DNA of 64,000 nucleotides from Candidatus Desulfarcum epimagneticum (GCA_900659855.1 CAACVI010000034.1:186001-250000), one strand, 5' to 3'. Positions 25,613 to 34,965 are shown, counted from the stretch's first letter. The notes: generated from the sequence alone by a model not told the origin. Numbers and translations: made by a program.

Positions 25613-25725
25613 TTTTTCTCCTTTTAACCCTTTTATTTTCAATAAAAACTGGGTATAATATACGCTGATTTTTCAGCTTGTCAAGAACAAAATAAACGCC
25701 AAAAACCCTTGAAAGGAGGCCGGAG

Positions 25726-27615
25726 ATGGCTTTTAAACACTGCTGGGCGGACGACTATGTGGCCAAGCGGGCGTCGGCCGATGAGGCCGCCGGCATGATC
25801 CGATCAGGCCAGCGGGTGTTCATCGGATCGTGCTGCGGAGAGCCCCAGCGCCTGGTCCGGGCGCTTTTCGAGCAGTCCCACCGCTTCACCGGGGTGGAGA
25901 TCATCCGGATACTGACCCTTGAAACCTCCGGGATCTCGCCCCTGATGTCGGTGGCGGACAAAACCCATGGACAGAACCTCACCATCCGGTCCCTTTACTC
26001 GGGATCTCTCAAAACCCGTAAACTGTCCCGGGACATCCGTTTCGCCACCCCCGTCAACCTGTCGGCCGTGCCCCGCCTCTTTAAAAGCCGGGACCTTCCC
26101 ATCCAGGCGGCGCTGATCCAGGCCTCTCCCCCCGATGATTTCGGATGGATGAGCCTGGGGGTGTCTGTGGACATCACCCTGGCGGCGGCCCAGTCCGCGG
26201 ATCGGGTCATCGTCCAGGTCAACCCCCGCATGCCCAGGACCCTGGGCCGCAGTTTCATCCATGTCGACGATGTGGACGTCATCGTGGAGCATGAGGAGGC
26301 CCTGCTTTCCCCGGGCGAGCCCCCGGACATGGAATCCGCCAATGTCATCGCCCAGTACATCGCCAACCTCGTGGAGGACGGCGCCACCATCCAGGTCTGC
26401 CCCGGCGTGACCCACGCCGCCACCCTTCTGGCCCTGTCTGAGAAAAACGACATCGGAATTCACACCCAGCACGTCACCGATCACATCATGCGGCTCATGG
26501 CCCGGGGGGTGATCACCAACCGCCGAAAGGGCCTCAACGAGGGGAAACTGGTGGCCAGCGGGGCCATGGGCTCCCGGGAGCTGTATGAGTTCCTGAACGA
26601 CAATCCCTCCATCGAGCTTCACCCGTCGAATTATGTCAACGATCCGGCCGTGATATCCCGGCACCGGGACATGGCGTCCATGAATGTGGCCATGTCCATG
26701 GACCTCACCGGCCAGGCGGCGGTGGACGCCTTTTCCTACAACCAGTTCTTCGGCGCCACCGGCCTTCTGGACTTTGTCCGGGGGGCGGCCCAGGCAAAGG
26801 GGGGGAAATCCATCCTCATGCTGCCCGCCACCTATGAAAAAGGGAAAAAAAGCCGGATCGTGCCCACGCTCAACGACACCGCCGTGGTGGTTCCCCGGGT
26901 GGACGTTCATTATGTCGTGTCCGAGTTCGGGGCCGTCAATCTTTTCGGAAAAAGCATGAGAGAGCGGGCCATGGCCATGATCAGCATCGCTGATCCCGCT
27001 TTCAGAGACGAGCTGTTTGACAAGGCCAAGGAGCTGGGCCTGATCGGCGCCGGCCGCAGGCTCGGAGAATCCATCCGGGGCGTGTACCCGGTTCACCTGG
27101 AGGAGACCATTCTCGTCGACGGGATGAAGGTCGTGGCCCGGCCGGTGAAGCCGGTGGATGAAAGACGGATTCAGCAGCATTTTTACGACCTGGACAAAAA
27201 CGACATCGTGGCCCGATTTTTCCATGAAAAAACCAATTTCGTCACCGAAGAAAGCGAAAGCGTTTACCGCGTCGATTATGTCAACGACATCACCATCGTC
27301 CTGGTGACCGGGGAATTCGGCTTCGGAAAAGTCATCGGCATCGGCCAGTGCCTGAGGGACCCCCGGACCCACGTGGGGGAGATCGCCTTTTCAGTGAGCA
27401 AACCGTTCCAGGGAAAGGGGCTGGGCAAAACCCTGCTCTTCAAACTTCTCAAGGCCGCGAAGGAAAACGGTTTCACCGGCATGATCGCCTACACCACGCC
27501 TGGAAACAAAGGCATGCGCCGGCTGTTCAATCTGCTTCCCTTCACGGTGAAAACATCCCGGGAAGACGACATGCTTCTTTTGAGCTGCTCTTTTGACGAG
27601 CCCCGGGCTGAATAA
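25726..27615 (+). CDS. CoA-transferase-like/GNAT fusion protein lacking the catalytic glutamate (copy 2)
   Basis: 629 residues, paralogue of the 22769 gene with the same two-domain plan: CoA-transferase fold (about 1-440; DDFGWMSLGVSVDITLAAAQ; VQVNPRMPRTLG) and GNAT domain (about 455-620; FSVSKPFQGKGLGKTLLF). At the position of the active-site Glu the sequence reads NVAMSMDLTGQAAVD, so Ser324 replaces Glu. The glutamyl-CoA mechanism would not be possible as in classical family members. Possibly a regulatory, acyl-CoA-sensing or differently acting protein. AAAGGAGG precedes the ATG. Transport gene 27935 follows behind a repeat and its own promoter. Confidence 0.85.
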   Translation: MAFKHCWADDYVAKRASADEAAGMIRSGQRVFIGSCCGEPQRLVRALFEQSHRFTGVEIIRILTLETSGISPLMSVADKTHGQNLTIRSLYSGSLKTRKLSRDIRFATPVNLSAVPRLFKSRDLPIQAALIQASPPDDFGWMSLGVSVDITLAAAQSADRVIVQVNPRMPRTLGRSFIHVDDVDVIVEHEEALLSPGEPPDMESANVIAQYIANLVEDGATIQVCPGVTHAATLLALSEKNDIGIHTQHVTDHIMRLMARGVITNRRKGLNEGKLVASGAMGSRELYEFLNDNPSIELHPSNYVNDPAVISRHRDMASMNVAMSMDLTGQAAVDAFSYNQFFGATGLLDFVRGAAQAKGGKSILMLPATYEKGKKSRIVPTLNDTAVVVPRVDVHYVVSEFGAVNLFGKSMRERAMAMISIADPAFRDELFDKAKELGLIGAGRRLGESIRGVYPVHLEETILVDGMKVVARPVKPVDERRIQQHFYDLDKNDIVARFFHEKTNFVTEESESVYRVDYVNDITIVLVTGEFGFGKVIGIGQCLRDPRTHVGEIAFSVSKPFQGKGLGKTLLFKLLKAAKENGFTGMIAYTTPGNKGMRRLFNLLPFTVKTSREDDMLLLSCSFDEPRAE

Positions 27616-27617
27616 AG

Positions 27618-27770
27618 TTTGATAAACTCGTAAAAAATAGATCAGACGGCGCCGTAATATACAAGGCGTGGCGCTTTTTTGAGAGAGAGGCCATACATAT
27701 GGTATGCCGAACGAACAAAAAAACGCCGCAACGCAGTAGATCGGATTTTTTACGACGCCGTCAAGTTTAA
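27618..27770. repeat. Imperfect palindromic repeat element (MITE/REP-like)
   Basis: Outer segments CTCGTAAAAAATAGATCAGA and, inverted, GATCGGATTTTTTACGACG face each other; inside them GGCGTGGCGCTTTTTTG mirrors CAAAAAAACGCCGCAACGC around the AT-rich GCCATACATATGGTATGCC centre. It holds no gene. The motif ATTTTTTACG(A/G)CG recurs at 2304-2318 and 55884-55896, suggesting a dispersed family. It separates the CoA-transferase-like gene from the transporter promoter. Confidence 0.65.
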
Positions 27771-27793
27771 GCGCCAAAGACGGCGCTTTGCCA

Positions 27794-27822
27794 TTGACAT
27801 TTGCCTTTTTATATTCTAATGA
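27794..27822 (+). promoter_or_regulatory. Sigma-70-type promoter for the SLC13 transporter
   Basis: TTGACA (27794-27799), 17-base spacer, TAATGA (27817-27822); about 110 bases of leader before the ATG at 27935. Confidence 0.55.
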
Positions 27823-27934
27823 ATAGCGAAAAAATATGATCTCAGGAAATGGAAATCACGAGCGCCCTGTGGCCGGGGCGATTTTGAAAACCCGGCCCGG
27901 GGAAAAAACACCGTAACTCCAAGGAGCAGACCAT

Positions 27935-29446
27935 ATGAGTAAAGCAGGAAAAGCAGCGAACGCCATGACCATGAGCTGGGGCAAGCTGGCCGCCCTTTTA
28001 ACCGGGGTGATTCTTTTTGCCATCGTCTATTATTCGCCTCCATGGCCGGACGCCATTGATCCGGCCGGAAAACATTTTCTTCTAAGCCCCCAGGGAAAAG
28101 GAGCCATCGCCGTCTTTCTTCTGGCCGGCACATGGTGGGTGTTCGAGGTGGTGCCCATCGGCGTCACCAGCATCGCCATCGGCGTTTTGCAGGCCATGTT
28201 CCTCATTCGCCCGGCCAAGGCCGCCTTCAAAGATTTCATGGACCCGTCCGTCATGTTTATTTTCGCCTCCATCATGATCGGCATGGTCTTCACCAAAACC
28301 GGCCTGACCAAGCGCCTGGCCTATAAAATGCTGATGATCGTGGGGGAAAAAACCAGCATGATCTACCTGGGCTGCTTCGTGGTGACCGCCGCGCTCACCC
28401 ACATCATGGCGCACACGGCGGTGGCCGCCACCATCTATCCGCTTCTGGTGTCCATTTACGCCATGTACGGAGAGGGAGACAAGGTGACCAAGTTCGGCAA
28501 GGGCCTTTTCATCGGCATGGCCTATGTGGCCGGCGCGGGCAGCATCGTGACCCTCCTGGGCGCGGCCCGGGGCGCCGTGGCGCTGGGTTTTTACAACGAC
28601 GTCATGGCCGAGGGCATCAAGGCCGGAACCAGCGCGGACATCTCCTTTTTCTATCTCACCAAATTCATGTTCCCCATCGGATGGCTGATGACATTCATCC
28701 TCTGGGGATTTTTCATGGTTTTTTTAAAACCTGAGAAAAAAACCATCCCGGGATTAAGGGAAAAGGCCACGAGACTCAGCTCCGAGCTGGGGCCATTGAC
28801 CAAAAATGAGATCATCGCCACGGTGATTGTTCTCTCGGTCATCGTCGTCATGTCGCTTCGCTCCTTTGTCCCCATGCTGAAGCCCATTGACAAGACCGCC
28901 ATCATCCTGGTTTCCACGATCCTGTTTTTTGTCTTTCGGATCATGGACCTAAGCGATCTGGAGGATGTGCCCTGGAACATCATCCTTCTGTTCGCCGGGG
29001 CCATGAGCATCGGCTTCTGCCTGTGGGAAACCGGCGCGGCCAAATGGATGGCCGTGAACTGGCTGGCCATGTTCCAGGAATCCCCGGGCTTTGTCTTTAT
29101 CATGGGCATCACCTTCTTTGTGCTGATGATGACCAACTTTATCATGAATGTGGCCGCCATCGCCATTTCGCTTCCGGTGGCCCTGGTCATCGCCCCCTAC
29201 CTCGGGGTGGCGGCCGAGGTCATCGTCTTCGCGGCCCTGGTGGCGGCGGGAATGCCTTTTCTGCTGCTGGTGGGCGCGGCGCCCAACGCCATCGCCTACA
29301 ACTCCAAGCAGTTCACCACCGGGGAGTTTTTCCTCTACGGCATTCCGGCCAGCGCCATCCTGATGGTGGTCATCGGACTGGCGGTCTGGATCATCTGGCC
29401 GCTGATGGGAATGCCCATCTCCGTTCCACCTTCCGTGGGAGGATAA
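27935..29446 (+). CDS. SLC13/DASS-family anion:cation symporter
   Basis: 503 residues with about 11-12 membrane helices. Features of the DASS fold: VVPIGVTSIAIGVLQAMF, DPSVMFIFASIMIGMVFTKT, AALTHIMAHTAVAATIYPLL (SNT-like first signature region), and the second repeat TNFIMNVAAIAISLPVAL...VGAAPNAIAYNSKQFTTGEF. Probable Na+- or H+-coupled uptake of sulfate or di/tricarboxylates; substrate not decidable from sequence. AAGGAG precedes the ATG. An intrinsic terminator lies 190 bases downstream, beyond a repeat. Confidence 0.85.
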   Translation: MSKAGKAANAMTMSWGKLAALLTGVILFAIVYYSPPWPDAIDPAGKHFLLSPQGKGAIAVFLLAGTWWVFEVVPIGVTSIAIGVLQAMFLIRPAKAAFKDFMDPSVMFIFASIMIGMVFTKTGLTKRLAYKMLMIVGEKTSMIYLGCFVVTAALTHIMAHTAVAATIYPLLVSIYAMYGEGDKVTKFGKGLFIGMAYVAGAGSIVTLLGAARGAVALGFYNDVMAEGIKAGTSADISFFYLTKFMFPIGWLMTFILWGFFMVFLKPEKKTIPGLREKATRLSSELGPLTKNEIIATVIVLSVIVVMSLRSFVPMLKPIDKTAIILVSTILFFVFRIMDLSDLEDVPWNIILLFAGAMSIGFCLWETGAAKWMAVNWLAMFQESPGFVFIMGITFFVLMMTNFIMNVAAIAISLPVALVIAPYLGVAAEVIVFAALVAAGMPFLLLVGAAPNAIAYNSKQFTTGEFFLYGIPASAILMVVIGLAVWIIWPLMGMPISVPPSVGG

Positions 29447-29468
29447 TGGACCGGAAAACCCAATTGGC

Positions 29469-29632
29469 TTAGGGCTCGCTCAAAAATAACTTTACATTTT
29501 GGAAGCCAATTCATCCTGCCTGACCGCGTTATGAAAACTCGGCATATCCCGATATGCCTCAAGTTTTCACGCCTTGTCAGACAGGCGACTTAACTCCCAA
29601 AATTGTAAACTAATTTTTGAGCGAACCCTTAA
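29469..29632. mobile_element. MITE-like palindromic element with about 30-bp terminal inverted repeats
   Basis: Left end AGGGCTCGCTCAAAAATAAC and right end, read on the other strand, AAGGGTTCGCTCAAAAATTA match as terminal inverted repeats and extend to TTTACA(A)TTTTGG. The inside is also palindromic (GCCTGAC...ATGAAAACT...CATAT / ATATG...AGTTTTCA...GTCAGACAGGC). Non-coding, 164 bp. The same terminal sequence recurs at 60807-60830 and 61801-61825, so this is a dispersed family. Confidence 0.75.
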
Positions 29633-29637
29633 CCCAC

Positions 29638-29674
29638 AAAAAAGGGCGTTTTCAAAAGAAAACGCCCTTTTTTT
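29638..29674. terminator. Strong intrinsic terminator
   Basis: 13-bp stem AAAGGGCGTTTTC / GAAAACGCCCTTT around an AAAA loop, with A/T tracts on both sides (T-run to 29674 on the + strand, A-run on the left). Works for the SLC13 gene and, on the other strand, for the CBS-domain gene. Confidence 0.85.
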
Positions 29675-29750
29675 ATCGTCCGTCCTGATCTGAAAAAACG
29701 GGGTCTTCGAGTCTTTTCCCCAATGACCCCGCCGCTTTCACATCAAAAAA

Positions 29751-30305
29751 TCATATTCGACACTCTTTAATCCGCACGCTGATCTCATGGAACACATCGG
29801 ACAGTTTCAGCGCCCCGATGATTTTCTCCCCGTCTGTGACCAGAAGGGAGGGATAATTCCCCACCACAAACTGATGGACCACCTCGTTTAAGGTGGCGTT
29901 TTCATCCACAAACTCGGCTTCCTCCGGGGAGCGCATGAAATTCTTTACCTTAAGCTCGGACGCCTTGCGGCAAATATCGTCCAGGGGCTTTTCAAACAGG
30001 TTATGGGCCTCCAGCATGGATTTTAAATACTTGTGGGAAAGGCCGAACCGGGACAGGGAGGAGATGTCGCCCATCTCCATATACTTGGGCTCAAGGGCCT
30101 TGAAGGTGTCCAGGTAGGTCAGTATGCCGATCGCCTCTTCGTTGTTTCTCAAAACAATGACCGAGCTGTGGGGATACAGGTTCAGTTTGGATTTTTCCCG
30201 GGTCATTTCCAGCTCCGCCACCGCCTCGTACAAATAAGCGTCCTCATCCACAGTGGCATATTTCGAAAGGGGGATGATGATCTCTTTAATGCCGGTTGAT
30301 TTCAT
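29751..30305 (-). CDS. CBS-domain pair protein
   Basis: 184 residues with two CBS-like halves: about 10-75 (YLYEAVAELEM..., SSVIVLRNNEEAIGILTYLD) and about 115-180 (NATLNEVVHQFVVGNYPSLL, VTDGEKIIGALKLSDV). Such stand-alone CBS pairs bind adenine nucleotides and act as energy sensors for partner proteins. AAAAGGAG precedes the ATG. No partner evident; the beta-helix gene upstream on the same strand is the only candidate. Confidence 0.8.
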   Translation of the reverse strand: MKSTGIKEIIIPLSKYATVDEDAYLYEAVAELEMTREKSKLNLYPHSSVIVLRNNEEAIGILTYLDTFKALEPKYMEMGDISSLSRFGLSHKYLKSMLEAHNLFEKPLDDICRKASELKVKNFMRSPEEAEFVDENATLNEVVHQFVVGNYPSLLVTDGEKIIGALKLSDVFHEISVRIKECRI

Positions 30306-30377
30306 AAAAATCTCCTTTTCTTTTCATCAATGTTTGGGTCGGTGTCTGGTCTTTGTTTTCCTGTTCCCCGCGCCGTT

Positions 30378-31820
30378 TCATGGACTGATCCGGATGGTGG
30401 GGTACAGCCCCTCCAGATCACCCTCGGGATAGGGCTGGATGGTGTTGAAGGATATGCTCTGATTTTTCTGCGCATGGCCTCGATATTTGGGCTCGGCGTC
30501 CTCGGCGCCAGCGTCTTCAAAAAACGCGCCGTTGGCCTCCAGTATGTGATGAATCCGGTCCTTGAAAGCGTTGACAAAGACCTCGCCGTCGCCTTTAAAA
30601 GACATGTTTCCTTTGGAAACCTCGGTTTTCACCTTCCGAAGCTCCGCGATGGGCATGCTGTGGCGCTCCAGCTCCTCCTGGTTTCTCACCATTCCCCATA
30701 CGATATGGCGATCCGGAATGGAAAGGGGTTTGCGGATGTCGATGATGGTGTGGGGCATAATGACGCATCCCTTTCCGATCTCCAGCCTGAAATTGGGCCT
30801 GCCCCTTAAGAAACTGTTGAATCCCACAAACACATCCCGGTCCAGATGGGCCTCAATGATCTTGCCGCCGTGGGCCGTGACGTCGTTGCCCTCCAGGACC
30901 GAATTGATGATAAAACAGTTTTCCTGGGCGTTGGCGCCCTTTCCCAGCCGGGAATTCTGGATAAATGCCCGCTGGGCCACCAGGACATTCTCCCCGATCT
31001 GGGTCCGGGGCTTGATCAGGGCGTAACGGTCCAGGGAGGCGCTGTCGGGAACCCATTTAACCTCGTCCAGGTGCACTGTTTCAAAAATACGCTGAAAGGC
31101 CGTTTTCCGGTCTTCCATGAAATCCAGAAAAAGACCCTGGGGCAGACGGCCGGGCTCAAAATAAATATAATCATTCAACTCGTCGATGTCATGCTCATAC
31201 CGGAATTCAAAGGCGTCTTTGGCGCGCACCCACACGGTCCCCGGGCGGATGTTCAAAGACTCGATCTCGCCGGCCTGCACATAGGAAAACCGGCCGATGA
31301 CGCAGTTCCGGGCCGTGGTGAGATCCACTGTGGAAAACGGCTCCATGAAACATCCAAAGACCGGCGCGCCGTGTATGTTGGCGTAATGGGTGGCGATGGT
31401 GTCTTTGATGAAGAATTTTTCAAGGGAATCGGGATCATGGGAGAAATTATGAACCAAGGTCTTAATGAGAAAAGAGTTTTCGATGTCGATCTCCTCATCT
31501 TCGGCCACGGTCATGTCCTTATCCCCGACGCGAAGCGTCTCGCCTTTTTTCTTCAGCTCATCCCCCCGAATGTCGCTTTTGTACAAAATAGAATCGGCCA
31601 CCCGGCATTTTCCCAGGAAATAGGTCCCGGCGAGACTGGACCGGGTGAAATGAAAATTCAGGGGATGGTTGGGAGAAACGCCATAGAATCCGTAAAATTT
31701 CACCATCTGACCCTTGGAAATCAGATCCCGGGACGAAGACGCCACGTCATAATTAAAAGTTTTAAGATCAACGCTTGAGCGTTCGACAATCCGTTCAAAA
31801 AGTTGATTCAGCTGCTCCAT
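30378..31820 (-). CDS. Left-handed beta-helix (hexapeptide-repeat) protein
   Basis: 480 residues. The start at 31820 (MEQLNQLFERIVERSS, with AAGGAT upstream) is preferred over one 12 codons earlier. The C-terminal half has imperfect hexapeptide turns (IGENVLVAQRAFIQNSRLGK, GANAQENCFIINSVLEGN, VIMPHTIID) typical of left-handed beta-helix transferases or carbonic-anhydrase-like folds. The N-terminal half (GVSPNHPLNFHFTRSS; ADSILYKSDIRGDEL) is unassigned. Conserved-hypothetical; may be an acyl- or nucleotidyltransferase-like scaffold without proven activity. Confidence 0.7.
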   Translation of the reverse strand: MEQLNQLFERIVERSSVDLKTFNYDVASSSRDLISKGQMVKFYGFYGVSPNHPLNFHFTRSSLAGTYFLGKCRVADSILYKSDIRGDELKKKGETLRVGDKDMTVAEDEEIDIENSFLIKTLVHNFSHDPDSLEKFFIKDTIATHYANIHGAPVFGCFMEPFSTVDLTTARNCVIGRFSYVQAGEIESLNIRPGTVWVRAKDAFEFRYEHDIDELNDYIYFEPGRLPQGLFLDFMEDRKTAFQRIFETVHLDEVKWVPDSASLDRYALIKPRTQIGENVLVAQRAFIQNSRLGKGANAQENCFIINSVLEGNDVTAHGGKIIEAHLDRDVFVGFNSFLRGRPNFRLEIGKGCVIMPHTIIDIRKPLSIPDRHIVWGMVRNQEELERHSMPIAELRKVKTEVSKGNMSFKGDGEVFVNAFKDRIHHILEANGAFFEDAGAEDAEPKYRGHAQKNQSISFNTIQPYPEGDLEGLYPTIRISP

Positions 31821-31910
31821 GTTTGATATCCTTTTTTTTTTGAGGGTGAAAACCAAAAGTCCGCAGCCGGACCCCGAAACCCGCCCCGCCGAAAACTCAC
31901 GCGGCCGACC

Positions 31911-32900
31911 TCATGGCTTGAAACCGGGAAAGGTTTCCAGGGCGGGATTCTCAGCCAGGCTGTCCAGAGTTTTTTGATGCTCTCTTATATCCTGTTTTTT
32001 TGAAAAAGGCAAATGAAGAATGTATCGGTTTCCCTCAAAAAATGGGGGCGCCGCGATGGAGGCCCCGGCGCTGAGATGAAGCTGTTTGAGATTTTCGGCA
32101 AAATCCTCCCGGGCCTTTGAAAGAGCCGGAAAACGGCGTTTTTGAAGATAAAGCCGGGCGTTTTTTGTCTGAATGGGAAGGTCTTTGCCGTCTTCCGGGC
32201 CGGTGATGTCCAGAAATTCCGGGTCCGAAAACACATCCCGAACCCCGATGTCTTCCCGGATGGCGATCTCTTTGGCCAGAAGAAGAAATTCTTTCTGGCG
32301 GTTCAATCCCAATCTCAACGTATCAAAAATTTCGGCGAAAGTCTCGGCCTCCTCCCGGTTTAAAGCGGAGAGTCGGACGGCCATGGCCAATGAGATTCGG
32401 CCGGATAAAATCTTTTGTTTGATGGAATCCGGCAGAAAATAAACGCGCTGAAGGTCGGCGAGAACGCCTGAATTTCCGGGCAGCCCCAGGGCGCCGGCCT
32501 CCTTTTCCAGGTTTTCCTCCCCTGCCCCGGCCTCTTTGAGGCTCCGGAACAAAAGGGCCGCGGCGTTGGCGCGCTCCAGAAGATTGAGCGGCCTTGAAAA
32601 GGAATTGTCCGCGATGGCCCATCGGGCGAGGTCCAGCGGATCGGGTTTTCCCGAAAGCGCCCGGACCCGGATCTCTTTAATTCCAAGGCTCCGGCAGGCC
32701 TCGATTCGCTTAAACCCGCACACGATCCGCCACGATCCGCCATCCCCCGGCAGGGCCGCCGGGGGATTCAAAAGCCCCATGGTCTCAATGGAGCGCTCCA
32801 GGAGCCGGGCCTTTTCAGGCCCTTCCCACTCCGTGACGCGAAAGGTCCGGTCCTTGAGATCCAGGCGCCCGGCCGGGACGTCTTTGAGGCTATAGCGCAT
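31911..32900 (-). CDS. ParB/Srx-fold nuclease-like DNA-binding protein
   Basis: 329 residues. The N-terminus has the ParB-like arrangement [38 protein letters not shown] and [20 protein letters not shown] (equivalents of ParB boxes I-II), followed by an HTH-like segment ([33 protein letters not shown]). No ParA, parS cluster or plasmid gene is nearby. Its start lies inside the 3' end of purC (11-base overlap), so it is co-transcribed with purC. Role unknown; probably a chromosomal regulator rather than a partition protein. Confidence 0.7.
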   Translation of the reverse strand: MRYSLKDVPAGRLDLKDRTFRVTEWEGPEKARLLERSIETMGLLNPPAALPGDGGSWRIVCGFKRIEACRSLGIKEIRVRALSGKPDPLDLARWAIADNSFSRPLNLLERANAAALLFRSLKEAGAGEENLEKEAGALGLPGNSGVLADLQRVYFLPDSIKQKILSGRISLAMAVRLSALNREEAETFAEIFDTLRLGLNRQKEFLLLAKEIAIREDIGVRDVFSDPEFLDITGPEDGKDLPIQTKNARLYLQKRRFPALSKAREDFAENLKQLHLSAGASIAAPPFFEGNRYILHLPFSKKQDIREHQKTLDSLAENPALETFPGFKP

Positions 32901-33786
32901 AGTCCGGGCCCGCGAGGCGTGAAACCGCCTCTTTGTATTTGTCCCGGGTCCCGTTTATGACCTCTTCAGGAAGACTTGGGGCCGGGGGTTTCTGATTCCA
33001 CTGGATGGAAAGGAGGTAGTCCCGGACAAACTGCTTGTCAAAACTTTCCTGGGCGCCGCCGGGCCGGTAGGCGGATTTGGGCCAGAACCGGGATGAGTCG
33101 GGGGTCAAAACCTCGTCAATGAGGATGATCTCATCGCCGTCCATTCCGAACTCAAATTTTGTGTCGGCGATGATCACCCCCTTTTCATCGGCCAGCTCCA
33201 CGCCTTTTTTGTAAATGGCCAGGCTCAGGTCCCGGACCTTTTCCGCCCGCTCTTTTCCGACCCGATTCGCCGCCTCCTCAAAACTGATGTTGATGTCATG
33301 GGCGCCCTCGTCCTCCTTGGTGGAGGGGGTGAAAAGCGCCTCGGAGAGCCGGTCCGACTCTTTCAGCCCGTCGGGAAGGGATATCCCGCACACGGTTCCG
33401 TCTTTTTGGTAGGATTTCCATCCCGATCCCGATATGTAGCCCCGGACCACGCACTCGATGGTCAAAGGCTCGGTCTTTCTCACCAGCATGCTTCTTTTGT
33501 CCAAAACATCCGCGTAGGGCCGGCACTCTTCCGGGTAGTTTGCCACGTCGCTTGTGATCACATGGTTCCGGACGATGGACGCCATCTGATCAAACCAGAA
33601 ACGGGATATCTGGGTGAGCGCCTTTCCCTTGTCCGGGATGGGGTCCGGAAGCACCACGTCAAAGGCGGAAAGCCGGTCTGTGGCCACCATGAGCAGGCGG
33701 TCTCCCATGTCGTAAATATCCCGGACCTTGCCGCGTTTGACCAGTTTGAGGTTTGGAAAATCGGTTTCAAAAACGGTGTCTGTCAT
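32890..33786 (-). CDS. purC: Phosphoribosylaminoimidazole-succinocarboxamide synthase
   Basis: 298 residues, the longer eukaryal/bacterial SAICAR synthetase form. Motifs [27 protein letters not shown] (in two pieces: nucleotide-binding loop), [37 protein letters not shown] and TPDSSRFWP. Catalyses ATP-dependent joining of CAIR and aspartate in purine synthesis. AAAGGATG precedes the ATG. Overlaps the ParB-like gene. Confidence 0.95.
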   Translation of the reverse strand: MTDTVFETDFPNLKLVKRGKVRDIYDMGDRLLMVATDRLSAFDVVLPDPIPDKGKALTQISRFWFDQMASIVRNHVITSDVANYPEECRPYADVLDKRSMLVRKTEPLTIECVVRGYISGSGWKSYQKDGTVCGISLPDGLKESDRLSEALFTPSTKEDEGAHDINISFEEAANRVGKERAEKVRDLSLAIYKKGVELADEKGVIIADTKFEFGMDGDEIILIDEVLTPDSSRFWPKSAYRPGGAQESFDKQFVRDYLLSIQWNQKPPAPSLPEEVINGTRDKYKEAVSRLAGPDYAL

Positions 33787-33801
33787 GATTCAATCATCCT
33801 T

Positions 33802-34965
33802 TCAAAATATTGATTTTGCTATAATTTCCTTCATCATCTCCGTGGTTCCCCCGCCAATGGACAAAATCCGGCTGTCCCGGGCCAGCCGCTCGACCAGAAA
33901 ACCCTCCATGTATCCATAGCCCCCGAATATCTGGACCGCGTCATACACCACGCGATCGCAGACAGAGCAGGCGAAATTCTTGGCCATGGACACCTCGGCG
34001 ATCTGGTCGATCCCGGAATCCATTTTGGCCGCCACCCGAAGGGCGAACTCCCGGGCCACTGTGGCCAGGGTGGTCATGTCCGCCAGCTTATGACGGGTGA
34101 CCTGGAAACCGGCCAGGGTTTTGCCGAACGCCTTTCTTTTTTTGGAGTATTCAAGCGCCTCCTCCAGGGCCATCCGGGCGGTCATATACGCCATGACGGC
34201 CAGGGCCAGGCGCTCGCCCTGAAAATTTTCCATCATGATATAAAAACCGGCGTCTTTTTCCCCGATGAGATTTTCTTTGGGAACCACGCAGTCATTGAAA
34301 AAAATCTCCGCCGTGTTCGAGGCGCGCCACCCGGTTTTTTTCAAAGGCGCGGACGTCGAATACCCCGGGGAGTCGGACTCAATCACCAGAAGGCTGATTC
34401 CCGAATGCCCCGGGCCGCCGGTTCTAACAGCGCAGGCGCTGTGATCGGCGGCTCCGCCGTTGGTGATAAACGTCTTGCTTCCATTGACCACAAAATGGTC
34501 CCCTTTGTCAACCGCCCCGGTTTGAATGGCCGCCACGTCCGACCCGCCGCCGGGCTCGGTCACGGCAAGGGCCGCGATCCGCTCACCCCGGATGACCGGT
34601 TTGACGAATTTCTCCTTCTGCCTCTCGGTTCCATGCCGGACAATGGGAGGAAGGGCGATGTGCAGCGTTCCCAAAGACGCCGCGAATCCCCCGGACCCGG
34701 AGCGCATGATCTCCTCGTTGGCCGCCACCGTGAAAAAGATGTCCCCGGGGGTCCCGCCCAGCTCCTCGGGATAGCCGATGCCCAAAATTCCCATTTCCCC
34801 GGCCTTTCGGTAAATCTCCCGGGGAAATGTCCCGGCCTTTTCCCACTCGTCGATGAACGGTTTGACCTCTTTTTGGACAAATTCCCTGACGCTTCGCCGA
34901 ATCATCTCATGGGCCCTGCCGAAATATGTCTGACATGGGGCCTTTTCTTTGAATTCCATGGTCAT
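33802..34965 (-). CDS. Acyl-CoA dehydrogenase
   Basis: 387 residues, standard for FAD-dependent acyl-CoA dehydrogenases. Signatures LAVTEPGGGSDVAAIQTGA, GSKTFITNGGAAD, and QIFGGYGYMEGFLVERLARD; the Glu in GGYGYMEGF region near the C-terminus is at the expected catalytic-base position for short/medium-chain enzymes. GGAAGAG precedes the ATG. Beta-oxidation or amino-acid degradation role; substrate not determinable. It is 15 bases upstream of purC on the same strand. Confidence 0.9.
   Translation of the reverse strand: MTMEFKEKAPCQTYFGRAHEMIRRSVREFVQKEVKPFIDEWEKAGTFPREIYRKAGEMGILGIGYPEELGGTPGDIFFTVAANEEIMRSGSGGFAASLGTLHIALPPIVRHGTERQKEKFVKPVIRGERIAALAVTEPGGGSDVAAIQTGAVDKGDHFVVNGSKTFITNGGAADHSACAVRTGGPGHSGISLLVIESDSPGYSTSAPLKKTGWRASNTAEIFFNDCVVPKENLIGEKDAGFYIMMENFQGERLALAVMAYMTARMALEEALEYSKKRKAFGKTLAGFQVTRHKLADMTTLATVAREFALRVAAKMDSGIDQIAEVSMAKNFACSVCDRVVYDAVQIFGGYGYMEGFLVERLARDSRILSIGGGTTEMMKEIIAKSIF

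Noticed and set aside
25804..27372. 522-codon reverse ORF opposite the second CoA-transferase gene
   Set aside because: Long only because of GC-rich third positions on the sense strand; composition (Gly/His/Asp/Val) is typical of shadow frames.
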